From Gymnorhina tibicen (Eukaryota > Chordata > Aves > Passeriformes > Artamidae), in assembly GCA_013399875.1 (NCBI GenBank), contig VXAZ01006886.1:2431288-2495287 (forward strand): a stretch of DNA of 64,000 bases. Direction: 5' to 3'. Both the position numbers and the translations under genes were made by a program. Below, in pieces: positions 51,205 to 63,865 of the stretch; positions within the stretch are counted from its first letter, which is position 1; every line of letters starts with the position of its first letter. The notes under the pieces are model-generated. The model made no database searches. It worked only from the letters and a program-made list of their open reading frames with translations, and had not been told where the DNA came from.

Positions 51205-51322
51205 CGCCGGGACGCCGCGGCGGCGCAGTCGCGAGAGCGGCGGGCCCGGAAGCTCCACGTCGGAGGTCGGATCCTGCCCGGGCGGCGGCACCGGAGCGGT
51301 ACCGGAGCGGCACAGCGGGGCC

Positions 51323-54300
51323 ATGGTGAGCGCGGGCAGCGACGGGCGGTGTCCCGGGGGGTGTCCTCGCCCCCGCGACGGGCGGGTGACCATCCCACCC
51401 CGGCCCCGGCGAGGCAGCGCAGCCCCGGGATCGGCGGAGCCGAGGGGCAGGAGGGGGCCGGGGCCGGAGCAGCAGCGCAGCGCTGTCCGCGGGGTGCTCC
51501 TCAGACCCTCCGAGCAGCTGTCCCGGTGTTCGGAGTGCGTGTGGCACTCACCCCTCGGATCGGCCATTCCCGGCCCTTGCGAGCCGCAGAGCCCAGCAGT
51601 TCCAAGGATAAGCACAGAATGAAGTGCAGTTGTGCTTGCCTTCTTAGTGTTTGTAGCAGGAGAAATGAACCCCAAATTCATCTCTGCCATCAGATGTCCT
51701 GTCTGTAGTACAGGCACTACCTGATAACTAGGTGGCTTTTTCTCCTTGCAGTGTCTAACATCTGTAACTTCAGGTTTTATTAATACAGGCACTGTTCTTT
51801 GATCAGGTATTATCCACTGAGCTCTCTGAGATAAAAGCAGCGTTAAGTGATCTCAAATGAGTGTCTAAACGAATCTGTAATGCCTCGAATATTCTAGAAA
51901 ATCACTTTGGTAGACTTCATGCGTTTTAAATACTCTGGCTTTACATTGCCAGTGATGAAAGTGGAAGGACAGAGCCTTCTTTGTAAGGGAAAGACTTAAA
52001 ACTTTTCCCTCCTCTCAGTTTCTACAACATAGTGTTCCATTCTAAAAGGTAATTTTGGAATTGTGAATGGAAATACATTTATAATGGACAATTATAATTA
52101 TTGTTGTGCTCTATTGTGATAACTGACATTTCTTCCTGGTTTGTCAGGTGAAGTAGCAGCCAGATTAATTTTCTAACATTTGTATTAGGAGCAAGTTCTC
52201 TTTGCTTTGCATTCGTAGTTCAGGGACACCAGGAAGATGTGCAGTGCATCTTGTATTTTTTTTTACTCTGCTGGAGATACTTTTTACAGTATGAAGAAAT
52301 TCTGAATTTCACAGAATTAAATTAAACAAACCCATTGCCACTGGTGGGGATGTGATGCTTCCTACAAAAATAAATACACAGATGGATAGGAAAGAGTAGT
52401 AGCCTTCTGTCTGCCTTAAAAGCAGGATTGGATCCTTTTATTCTAAGAATAAACTTCAGCTTTCCTTTTCCCTTTTCTGTGCCAGTTTCCTGTTAAGTAA
52501 CCTGGTATTCCCAATTCTTTCTCCCCCAGCCTCTCCGACTCGATATCAAGCGGAAGCTGACAGCCCGGTCTGACCGGGTGAAGAGCGTGGACCTGCATCC
52601 CACAGAGCCATGGATGCTGGCCAGCCTTTACAATGGCAGTGTCTGTGTTTGGAACCATGAAACACAGGTGATGGTGTTAGTTGTCCCTTATTATGAGACA
52701 TTCATAACTGACAGATGTGTATCTAGTGTTGAAAAATTGAATTTATGCAAGAATCTTCAGTCACTGCCACTAATTGACTGTGCTCTCCTCTGTCTGAGTA
52801 CAAAAGTCACTGTATCAGTAGACAAGGAAGTGACATATTGGACACCGTTAAGAAAGTTTAAAGAGCTGATTTCAAAATTGGTATTTTCTCCAGTGCTATA
52901 AACTTAACTATTTTTATTTTTAGACTCTGGTGAAGAATTTTGAGGTGTGCGACCTGCCCGTGAGAGCTGCCAAATTCGTAGCAAGGAAGAACTGGGTTGT
53001 TACTGGAGCTGTAAGATGTTCTCCTCTCGTGATTTCTTGTGCAGCTGCACTTTTCTCTAATTTATTTTCATGCCATTACTTTGAGCATCGCGTAATAATC
53101 TGACCTGATACGAGTTTGTAGAGGAGAAGGGAATACTCCACTACAGTTTCCCAGAAATTTTCTCCTTTAAGGAAGCTTAGAAGCTTGAACTTTTCATTTC
53201 AAAAGAGAGCAGCCTGCTAAGGTGACTAACTGCAGGTAATGCCAGGTAAATGTAGTTCAGCTTTTACTGCCAACTGGAACATACTCAGCACACAGTTCTG
53301 ACTCAGTATTATTGGTGCTACTTTAACTAAGATGAAACTATTGACAGTCCTAGGTAAGATGAATTAGAAATTGCTTTCTACTTTTGTTTGTTTTTATATG
53401 AAACGTAAATTTTTTAGTTTTGCTCACCTGTAGTAAAAAATCTCTACTTTTATTCAGTGAATCTACCTCGAGAGGAATAGTTGTATTCTAATCTTGGTAA
53501 CACATTTTTCTTTATGGAGTGAATATTTTTTGGCTAAATTAAGGTAATGCCTAAATATTTTTGTGTCAACTTTCATTTCCTAGTCTTCTGCCCTGTACAC
53601 AGAGTAGAAATTTAATTTCATTATCTTATGCTGCCATGACCCAGTTACTTGTAAAAATGAAAAGTTGAAGTTTTTTCCAGTTCATAAATGACTTGGAACA
53701 ACAACGTGTAATTTATAGCCTTCTGAATCCCAAGTATAATTTCTATCATTAGCAAACAAAATTCCTTAAACATTTTGTTGTCTTCAATGGTGGAATGTTT
53801 TTTCCTACCTCCCCTGCATTGCATAGAAGGTGCACTGCACAAGAGGCTTGTTTTCATTTGGCTTTTCTTCCCTTTCCTAGGATGACATGCAGATCAGAGT
53901 TTTTAATTACAACACCCTGGAAAGAGTTCACATGTTTGAAGCCCATTCCGACTACATCCGGTGCATTGCTGTGCACCCCACACAGCCCTTCATCCTGACA
54001 AGCAGTGGTAAGTCCTTTGAGATATTTTCATATTCAATAACCACCTATTTTCAGGATCCTGTTTTCTGTGCAGTGAGGGATTGCACGTCTTCTTGGGAAG
54101 ACTCAGGATTCCTTGAGCAAGTAGCCAATGTGACAGTTGTCATTTTGTTGTTTCTTTGCTAGATGCATTCATGTTTCTTTAATAAAATATCAACTGCACT
54201 GACAATTTAAAATATAATGGCTTATGTTCTTGTCAGAGAAGAGCAAAGAGCCTTCTCTCTTAATATCTGCCAGAGGAAACATTCATATATGCGCTAATTA

Positions 54301-57300
54301 GTGTGGTAAACTCTCAAATACAGCTCAAGTTTTGTTTTTTAAAACATTTTGTAGTGGTTTGGAGTAAGTTTTTAGCTGGGAATCTGACTTGAAAGCAAAA
54401 TATGACTTTCACCTTTTTTTTCCAAAATACCACTGAGTTCTCTGTTCTTAGAGGTGATCTATGTTACTGAGGTGTGGAAGACCCCAGTATCCCATCAGAC
54501 CTTGCCCAAGAACACTTAGATTGAGATGCTCAGTCCTTTTCCTTCCTGGAAACCTTTGCTAATGTAGTCTGTGCAGGACTGCAGAGAGCTCTGTGAGTCA
54601 CAGGCGCTGTGTATTTCTGTGTTTTGCTGTTGAAGGTACTTAAGGACTCAGCTTGGCTGTCTCTGCTTCCTCATCCTTAGCACTCACTATGGCAGGTGCT
54701 GCAGAACAAAGCACAGAGCCAGTTGCTTAATGTCTGCCCACTGTTTTAAGACTAAAAATTCAATACCTTGATTCTTAACCTCTTTTTTAAAGACAAATGT
54801 ATTTCACCACTTTACTGGACAACCTTTTAAAGAAACTTTTACTCCCTATGGTCCTTCTGCAAGGACTGGTAGTTCTACAGAGGAAAAAAATTATTAGCAG
54901 TGCCTCCTTTCCATCCTTTATCATGAGGTTATGGAGGGTTATGCAGTTTAAGAAGGTAGTTATCAATCACTGAAACTTGGATTTTTGTTGTTTGTGGTTT
55001 TTTTCAGATGACATGCTGATTAAACTCTGGGACTGGGATAAAAAATGGTCTTGTTCTCAGGTCTTTGAAGGACACACCCATTACGTCATGCAGATTGTCA
55101 TAAACCCAAAAGACAATAATCAGTTTGCCAGTGCCTCTTTGGATAGGACAATTAAGGTAGAGAAACTATATTTGGATTTTTTAGTCATTAAGTGATTGTC
55201 AGTGTACACAAACCAATAATCCTGTATGGATGATGGGTCAGCATTCTTAAAAGCAGGTGCAGTGATAGAACTGTGACTGAACAAAGACCTGGACACTGGT
55301 CCAGGCACCAGCTAAGTAATTCAGTAAGTTTACCAGATTACCTGTTGTCTCTAATCATTGAAAAGTAGTTCTTTAAACTCTTTTAAGTGCTGTATCTCCT
55401 TTTGGACTATTCAGAAATATTGGAGACGAGTGATGGTTATACTGTCAGTGAGTGGTTTGGGAGTATTGAAACTATATAGTGAATAAAGATTTCAACTGTG
55501 CATTAAAAAGAAAAAACTAAACCCTGGTAAAGGTGTCTCTCCCATTACTTTCACGTCCTTGGCTGTCCATGCATGGAATTGTTTCTAAAGATGCCTTCAG
55601 CCCTCTCATGGTCTCATTTGCTGTGAAGCTGTCACTAAATATCTGTGACTACAGATTTGCAGCCACTGAGCAGTGACCCTTCCTCACATTTCCTGTACAT
55701 TATTGGTATATTGGCTGTAAAAAGCCACCACTGATTTCATATGTTCACAGTTGTTGAGATGTTTATTTGATGTGATAAACATGAGAAAACAGTAGTATAG
55801 CTACACTTGACTTGCTTCCTTTTGTATCCTCATTTAACATGAGATTTGATATTCCTGTAATGTAACTGGAAAAATTAAATTCAGGACACAGTTGGAGGAA
55901 CTCGTGTATGATAATAATTACTTACTAGTTAATTTTATAAACAGATACTTATTCTTAAAAGCAATGCTTTATATGGTTTCATGTCCATAAAAAAAGTTTA
56001 AAGAAACCAATTTCATTGTTTAGAGGTATGAGCAGAGCATGGGCAATTCCGCATGTTATTTGTGTTCACTGGGGGAAGGAGTGGTAGTTTGATGAGCAGT
56101 TGCTGAGGTTTTTCACCTAAGAAAACAACTGTGTTGAAATTCTGTATTTCTCTTTGGGCTTGTAAAGTACCTCTGGATACCTGCTGTGTTTGCCAAGGCT
56201 GACCTGGACACAAAAGGTCACTAAGTACACGTGGTTGTGTTTTGTTGGGTCTTTTCTGGCAAGGTGTGGCAGCTCGGATCGTCATCTCCCAACTTCACCT
56301 TGGAAGGCCACGAGAAAGGAGTAAACTGCATTGACTATTACAGTGGTGGGGACAAGCCATACCTCATTTCTGGGGCAGATGACCGGCTGGTGAAGATCTG
56401 GGACTACCAGGTCAGTGCTCAACTCTTCAGGAGCCTTTGCAGGCTGCCATATTTGGTATCAAGTTTCTTGTGACAAATTGATCCCTGCCTTTTAGGCTTC
56501 ATGTTTGTGGATTAAGCTGTTCCTCTTCTATGTCAAGTGTAAATATTGCTCATGTATCAACTCTTTCCATCCTTCCACTTCTCTTTTTTTTTTCTTCATT
56601 CTTATTGCTTCCTCCCTCCTTTTTCATCCTGTGCTCATTGGCACAGTCCCATGTGTTGCATGCACACACGTGCATGTGTTTCTACTTGGCAGGAGTCATG
56701 AGGTGCCCTGTTTGAATGCTCTACAGTAAAGAGAGATCTAATCCAGGGATTCAATTCTGTTGCTGCAGCCTAGAACTCATAAGTTCTTCCTGTGTACAAG
56801 TATCTGAATGGCCAGAAGGGCAAGACAAAAGTTGTTAGGTGGTACTTTCTGATTGTTAAAACTTACTGCCCCAGAGTAAATCCAAGCCCAGAAGTTGAAG
56901 CTGGCACTGGTAATTTAAGCATTCACTGCAATAATGAATATTACACAACAGTGCTTGAAATTTTGCCACCATATACAGCTGGAGACTCCAGATACATACT
57001 CCAGTCTTAGTTATCTCAAGCAGAGTAGCCTCTCTTTCACAACTGTGTGAATGAACATTCTTTCCAAAGACCTGAATTAGATGTGTTTTCACCTGTAATG
57101 CAGTGTTCTGTTACGATTTTTTTGCAGGGAACTCAGCTTTCTATCTTGCTTTAAGCTGTTGTGCTATGCAGCTCTGAGAAAGCATATTTTCTAGGCATTA
57201 ACGTATCTGAAAACAGAGGAAAAGGCCTCTGTCAAGGGAAATAAAGGTTTTCTTCTGGCAGGAGGTACAATTTAATACAATCACAGGTTTTAATAGCTTA

Positions 57301-57813
57301 GTGCTGTTGTTTGAGCATCTTGGAAATGTAAGAAATCTGTAGAAATATGTTTTCAGATCTATTTTGGATTTGGGGGACTTTTTTTTAAGAAATAAAGGTT
57401 AAAACGTAGCACTGTGTTCTCTTTTTTTTTCAGAATAAAACCTGTGTCCAGACACTGGAAGGACACGCTCAGAACGTGTCATGTGTCAGCTTCCATCCGG
57501 AGCTGCCCATCATCATCACCGGCTCTGAAGATGGTAATTTAGTGGTTTCTGATGTATAAAGGACAGGAAAAGAACTTAGGGGAGAACTCTTGTGGTGGTG
57601 TGGCTGCACACGTGCTGCCCCCCTCACACTGAGGAGAGATGAAAGGATCCATCCGTTTGTTTTTCCCTAGGAACGGTACGCATTTGGCACTCCAGCACTT
57701 ACCGCCTGGAGAGCACCCTGAACTATGGCATGGAGAGGGTGTGGTGTGTGGCCAGCTTGAGAGGCTCCAATAATGTGGCTTTGGGATATGATGAAGGCAG
57801 CATTATTGTTAAG
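51323..57813 (+). CDS. COPB2: COPB2 exons 1-8: N-terminal WD40 propeller (residues 1-298)
   Basis: Six WD blades are visible through their ends: VCVWN, IRVFN, IKLWD, IKVWQ, VKIWD and VRIWH, each preceded by G-H or similar turns ([24 protein letters not shown]). Arg17 and Lys19 (Arg15 and Lys17 in yeast numbering), part of the known dilysine-signal site, are present in SDRVKS. All introns here have GT donors; the intron 5 acceptor is an unusual ggcaag. Exon junction phases agree across all eight exons. Confidence 0.95.
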
Positions 57814-60800
57814 GTACAATTAATGGTTTGAAATGAGAAATTGTGATTCATCACTGTCCTGTGTGCAGAACAACTGATACCTGATTCTGGGATAATATGT
57901 AGAATACTGAAATACTGGCATTTTAACTGGCATTTTTTGGTAGAGATTGGCTATTTCACTTGATATTTTCAACTGAAAAGAAAATGAACAATGTATTTTT
58001 TCCATAGCCTAACTTCTTACTTCCTTACTTTCTAGCTTGGTCGTGAAGAACCTGCCATGTCCATGGATGCAAATGGAAAAATTATTTGGGCTAAACATTC
58101 CGAAGTCCAACAGGCTAACTTGAAAGCTATGGGAGATGCTGAAATCAAAGATGGAGAGAGGTTGCCACTGGCTGTGAAGGATATGGGCAGCTGTGAAATC
58201 TATCCTCAGACAATTCAGCACAACCCTAATGGACGGTAATACATTCTTTTATCACTTCTCTTGAATTGGTTGGGGGTTTTTTGTTAACAGGCTAAAATAA
58301 AAGGGATACAAGGTACAAGAGCTGCTCAGTGGAGAGCAGAAGGAACACGATGCAGGAAGGAAATGCAGTTCCATGACAATTTAGGAATATGTAAAGCTCA
58401 TGCTCCGTCTGTGTTTGCAGTGATTACCTTGGGCATGGAGCCTATACCTTTACAAATAATTTGTCTTCTTGCTGCTGCCTGTTGAACTGAACACAGATAT
58501 CTGACAAATGCCTCTGTCTTCTGCCCCAGGTTCGTGGTGGTGTGTGGTGATGGTGAATACATCATCTACACAGCCATGGCTCTGAGGAACAAGAGCTTTG
58601 GTTCTGCACAGGAGTTTGTGTGGGCACATGACTCTTCAGAGTAAGTCTTGCATGTATTTTCCTTTGTATTACATTTGCTGCTGCTACTTTAGTTTAATTT
58701 TCACACCATGAAGACCAAAACATGCATGTAAAATGAGCTTCCAGTAATTAATTGTCCTGCTTTAAAAGTTTGAATTTTTAGCACTCTGTTAGTTTTAGAA
58801 GATAATTCAAATGCAGTTGTTTTGTAGCAGCTTATGATTTAGTAATTTACTACTTTGGAAGCGGAATAATTGTTTTGGTTTTTCTTCAATTTAATCTTTA
58901 TTTAGATATGCAATCAGGGAGAGCAACAGCGTTGTAAAGATATTTAAAAATTTCAAAGAGAAGAAGTCGTTCAAACCTGATTTTGGAGCAGAAGGTAAGT
59001 ACTTTAGAAATAGATACGTTGGTGTGGTTTTTGCACAATGTGGATTTCTTCCACCTTTTTTTTCTTGTAGGCATCTATGGTGGCTTTCTGTTGGGAGTCA
59101 GATCTGTTAATGGCTTGGCATTCTATGATTGGGAGAACACAGAATTGATTCGCAGAATTGAAATCCAGCCCAAACACGTAAGTTTCTACGTGAGACTGAA
59201 TTTATTTACTGAATTTATTTACCTGTCTGTGTTTACTGTTTTATATATTTTTTACTAAACTGATTTTCTTGCATGAAGCCAAGCTGTCAATAAAGTAATA
59301 AGTTTATCTCAGTCGTGTAGCAGAAAGAAAAAAAATTCCTGTATTTGTTGGCTTCTCAGTCCGAAAGCTTCTAGATTTAGTGGGTTTTACCCTTAATTTC
59401 CACATCATCCTTCTTAGCCTGGGGCATCTAACACTGCCACTGTTGATTCTGATGATACAGATTTTCTGGTCTGACTCGGGTGAGCTTGTGTGCATTGCTA
59501 CAGAAGAGTCATTCTTCATTCTCAAATACCTGTCAGAAAAAGTTGCAGCAGCCCAAGAAACACATGAAGGTGTCACTGAAGATGGAATTGAAGATGCTTT
59601 TGAGGTACCTTCTATGTAAAAAGTGGAGTAAGATTAGAGATGGTAGAAGCAAGAGGGTGCAGCAAACTTAGTCCTTAACATAGTCCAATTGAATTTTTAG
59701 TTTCCAGCCCATTTAGTATCACACATTGTGCATCTGCCTGAGGAACACTTGAATCATTTTTTTGGGATTCCTGAGGAGTGTGTCCCTGTCTGAATCCCAG
59801 CATAACAGACCTTGATGCCTGCATTTCTCTTCATCTGCTCACTATAGTCAGAGAGTTATAGAGATTATTTTTAAAGCACACTTTTGGGTCATAGCTTAAT
59901 TTATTTTTCTACAATTCTCAAGTTTTGAAATGCTATTCAAGTTTGAGAAGTTAAACAACCTCACGCTGTGATATGTCAGAAATCAAAATTTCAGAAGGAA
60001 AGTTATCTTTGATTGTCTTGCTTAATGCTTAGTTTGGTGCTTGTTTCCTAGATTTATAATTGGCTTAGTTAAGAATTAGGGTAGCATTTATGTAAAACTA
60101 AATGATCATTTATGTTCTTCTAATCTATATCTAAGCTTATATTTACAACTTGCCCAACTATTTACTTAAGTACAGAATATGGAATTAGGTTTTAAATTGC
60201 AATAGTCTTTCTGCTACCTAGAAGTACACTTTTATGTATCTAATTAACCAGAATTGGCTTTGCAGGTTCTTGGTGAGATTCAGGAGATTGTGAAAACAGG
60301 TCTGTGGGTTGGTGACTGCTTTATTTACACCAGTTCTGTGAACAGACTCAACTACTATGTTGGAGGAGAGATTGTCACCATTGCCCACTTAGACAGGTGA
60401 GTTGCTGCTTCCAGTTAAAGTGTTAAAGGTTCTCTCAGTGAAGGGAGTTCAAGGTTGCTGTGCCTTGCTTTAGCACGATGGTAGAACAGGTTGGATGTTC
60501 TGAGGCAGCAGTGCAGTTGTGGAGGGATGAACAGTGCTGTGTGAAAGTGTACATCCGGTAAAAGAATATTTTATGGGAGTACTATAAGGACCATAAGAAC
60601 TACTGGAATCTTTTTTTATAGACTGTTGTGTAGTGGATCTACTGAAGCTGAGTGTTCTTTGTTTTGTTTCAGAACAATGTATCTCCTGGGGTATATCCCT
60701 AAGGACAACAGACTGTATTTGGGTGATAAAGAGCTAAACATTGTTAGTTACTCTTTGCTGGTCTCAGTGCTTGAATATCAAACTGCTGTGATGAGAAGAG

Positions 60801-63047
60801 ATTTCGGCATGGCTGACAAAGTTCTTCCCACAATTCCAAAAGAACAGAGAACCAGAGTCGCGCATTTTCTTGAAAAACAGGCAAGAAAACTACTTCTTAG
60901 TTATCAAACTAAAAAAATCAGTTTATTCACATTCTTAATTGAGTTGGCTAAGCAAAACCCAGTCATATTATCTGTGAGCATTAACTCTTGTTAATTATCC
61001 CTATTTGTTTGAGAACACTGTAACTTTCTGTTCAGAGTGGTTTTGTTAAAGCATTTAGGATTATGTTTGACCTGACATGTCCCAGCTTCACTGTCAGATT
61101 TTTATTTTAGGGCTTCAAACAACAAGCTCTTGCAGTATCTACAGATCCAGAGCATCGTTTTGAACTTGCTCTTCAACTTGGAGAATTAAAAATAGCCTAT
61201 CAGCTTGCAGTGGAAGCAGAGGTAATGATATAAATTTGGGTGATTCATCCTGGATCTTGAGTATTAGCATGAATCTGAGTGCGAGGCCCTAGAAGAAAAG
61301 GCAGTGGTATGTGGGGGTGCAATACAGCTCCCTAAACACAACTGAAATGCCTCCAACTCCTTTCTTCTGCCTGTAATTCAAAGGAATCTCAGCTGTGGGA
61401 TGCTGTCTGCTCAGAATGCTCCAGGAACTCCTGGAGAATACAAAACTTGAGCCGAGAACCAAGCCTTAATCTCCAATACTTAACAGTGAGAGGAGGAAAG
61501 ACAGGGCTGAAGCCTTCAGACCTTTGTTCCAGCCTTGGCAAACTAGACTGCTGCACTAGAAAAACTGACAGGCAGTGATTTGTCCCATCACTATTATGCA
61601 GAGAATCGATCTCATTGTTCCTGCTCTAAAATAATGCAGTTATTTATAAGGAATGTTAACTTAGTTACAGACCAATGCTTTTCAGCCTTCTGAAGGTTAA
61701 CTTGGGAGCTTTATGAGATTTGTTATCGTTAAATTTCCAAAGTTATGCCTACCTCCCCCTTCCACGTTTACTAAGAAGCTGTTTGTTTTTATGTAACATT
61801 ATAGCTGTGTAGGCATCTCTTTTAATACTCACTGTGTCATGCTGGGAAGCTACAGTAATGACGGTACCTCAAAGGGAAGACAGGTATAGTCATGGGATAC
61901 AGCACCTTCACAAGTAAACTTACTATTTCCATTTGAGCACTGTGAAAACCTTTACATGCTGTTCAGAAACATGAGTGGTTTGTTTTTCTCTTTCCCTCCC
62001 TCTCCCCTAGGAGTACAGTCAGAACAGAAGTGGAAGCAACTTGCAGAGCTTGCCATTAGTAAATGCCAGTTTGGCTTAGCCCAGGAGTGCCTCCACCATG
62101 CACAAGACTACGGAGGACTGCTGCTCCTGGCCACAGCTTCAGGAAACGCCAACATGGTGAACAAGTTAGCCGAAGGTGCAGAAAAAGATGGCAAGAATAA
62201 TGTGGCGTTTATGAGCTACTTCCTGCAGGGAAAGTAAGTAGCAAACAAGATTCTGATTGTTTTGTTCTGCTTTCCCAAGTGCCAAGACCCTCAGGTTCTT
62301 CAAGTGGTTAACTACAGCTACATTTAAACTTCACAGACAAGGATGGTCATTAGTCCTTCTCAGAAAAGCTCATTCTATTTTAAGATGACTGCTAGATTTA
62401 AAATCTGAAATGAAAGCACTTTAAGTTAATGTAATACAATAAACAGCTAAACTAATACAAGATTTTGTCTTTATTAGGTTTACTGGTTAAAATCACATTT
62501 TGAAATCTTTTAGGCTTGATTCATGTTTGGAACTCCTGATTAAAACTGGGCGTCTCCCTGAAGCCGCTTTTCTTGCACGGACATATTTGCCAAGCCAAGT
62601 TTCAAGGTAATTCCTAAGCATATGCAGAGCATGAACTGTGTTGTCAAAATGAGCTGTCTATAACAAATCTGGTTTGCATCTCCAGGGTTGTTAAACTCTG
62701 GCGGGAGAACCTCTCTAAAGTCAATCAAAAAGCTGCTGAGTCCCTTGCTGATCCTACAGAATATGAAAATCTTTTCCCTGGATTAAAGGAAGCTTTTGTT
62801 GCTGAAGAGTACGTTAAGCGAAGTCTTGCTGACTTGAGGCCAGCCAGGGAATACCCACTTGTCACTGTAAGTAGAAGGTTTTACTGTCTCTAGAAGAAGA
62901 ACATTTGGTGCTATGTAAAATCAGCTCTAAGCAACTCAGTGCAACACTTAAATGTGTCTGGCATTTTTTGATGTTTAGCCAAATGAAGAAAGAAATTTAC
63001 TTGAAGAAGCAAAAGGATTTGAGCCTTCTGGAATAATGACATCTCAG
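51323..63047 (+). CDS. COPB2: COPB2, coatomer subunit beta-prime (exons 1-20, C-terminus beyond window)
   Basis: The product is a subunit of the heptameric COPI coat that forms Golgi-to-ER and intra-Golgi vesicles. Its first WD40 propeller binds dilysine (KKXX, KXKXX) retrieval signals. Exons: 51323-51325, 52530-52667, 52924-53010, 53881-54007, 55008-55156, 56264-56410, 57434-57533, 57671-57813, 58036-58235, 58530-58640, 58906-58994, 59071-59177, 59461-59604, 60266-60396, 60673-60880, 61111-61221, 62019-62233, 62514-62606, 62686-62866, 62979-63047. They join without a frame break to 851 codons, nearly identical to human except near the end. Exon 1 contributes only the ATG; the protein starts [20 protein letters not shown]. 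The remaining acidic tail (about 55 residues in human) is past base 64000. Intron 15 is GC-AG. The promoter is a CpG island. Neighbour RBP2 is unrelated in function. Confidence 0.97.
58036..60396 (+). CDS. COPB2: COPB2 exons 9-14: second beta-propeller (residues 299 to about 558)
   Basis: This segment carries the second seven-blade propeller of beta-prime-COP, with conserved blocks [88 protein letters not shown] and [20 protein letters not shown] (each slightly adapted in this bird). Intron 11 is only 76 bp (58995-59070), and the residue at its junction is Gly where human has Ser. Confidence 0.95.
60673..62866 (+). CDS. COPB2: COPB2 exons 15-19: alpha-solenoid (residues about 559-828)
   Basis: The helical region that pairs with alpha-COP in the coat is highly conserved: [80 protein letters not shown] and [20 protein letters not shown]. 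From about residue 808 ([18 protein letters not shown]) the match to human weakens. Exon 15 ends at a GC donor. Exon 17 must use the second of two AG acceptors to stay in frame. Confidence 0.95.
62979..63047 (+). CDS. COPB2: COPB2 exon 20, variable C-terminal linker
   Basis: A 69-nt phase-0 exon with acceptor atgtttag and donor gtcagt. It encodes [18 protein letters not shown], then IMTSQ. The PNEERN start is conserved with human; the rest is diverged, as expected of the linker before the acidic tail. Confidence 0.9.
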
Positions 63048-63865
63048 GTCAGTGTAACTACTGAGTGATGAATCTAAGGGAGAACTTTGCTATCTTACAG
63101 TAACATCTACCCTGGAGAATATTTCACCAGTAATGGACAAATTGTTACTTTTATTACCTTGACTGTAAGTGCTGCTGTAAGTTGGTTTCATGTTCTTTTG
63201 CCTCAGATTCTTCTTAATCTATGTCTGTACCTACTAACAGCTTCTTGACTGTGAAATTATTTGTGTGCTTCCTTACCTTGGGTCACCCTTTGTAGTGTAA
63301 TTGTAGAGTCTTATCATTGATTTCATCCTACAGAAAAATAACTCCAATTGCATTTACAATCACTGCCTCAACTGCAACTGGTTTTCTAAAAGCTCAGTAG
63401 CTGGAAATGGAAACTCTTGCATATTACAGCAATGAAAAATGCTCTGTGTTCCTTGCTAGTGTGCTGCCTGGCTATAGAGTAACACTAACCCATAACTAAC
63501 TGACCAGGAATCCTGCTCAGGTACCTCAACACAGGTTCTAATCAATATCTGAAGTAAAAAACTCAATTTTACCACCTCAGTTGTTCAATTACTATGCAGA
63601 AAATAGGACAAGTGTAAGGTATAAACAGACAGATTGAAACAAACACTTATAGCTTTTCAGAGCCTTAGCAGAAGATGACAACTTCTAATTTTGTTCAAAT
63701 ACACTTTACATTTGTGTATGAATTGTAATGTGAGGGTTTCTTAAAGGCAGTGATGTTGGCACAGATCTTTAAGGCTATAAACATCTAAAATCAAAACTGC
63801 ACTGGAAACCAAAGGAGAAACAGAAAAGCTACAACTCTCCATTGGGTGTATTTTTTTCTTCATAG

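Larger units (their letters stand above)
50990..51560. promoter_or_regulatory. COPB2: CpG island promoter of COPB2
   Basis: This is the only strongly GC- and CpG-rich stretch in the window, and it is centred on COPB2 exon 1. There is no TATA box. Motifs visible upstream of the ATG are two ACTACA-NN-TCCC elements (51109, 51160), TCTCGCGAGA (51195), a second partial CGCGAGA element (51229), an ETS/GABP site CCGGAAG (51246) and CCACGTC (51255). Transcription probably starts around 51200-51270 and reads to the right. GC-rich open frames on both strands here (up to 272 codons) are not genes. Confidence 0.85.

Noticed and set aside
50883..51792. Long minus-strand frames (171 and 272 codons) and a 216-codon plus frame
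   Set aside because: They sit in the GC-rich CpG island and CR1, where stop codons are rare, and overlap on both strands. Composition is low-complexity Arg, Pro, Ala and Gly.
51952..52030. C/D snoRNA in COPB2 intron 1 (GTGATGA box)
   Set aside because: No CTGA D box within a suitable distance and no terminal stem.
52578..52901. 107-codon frame over COPB2 exon 2 and intron 2
   Set aside because: This is exon 2 read through the donor at 52668. The conserved protein continues at 52924.
63208..63249. Other in-frame acceptor after COPB2 exon 20 (13 codons then stop)
   Set aside because: No poly(A) signal close by and no similarity; shown only as a control for how often such acceptors arise.
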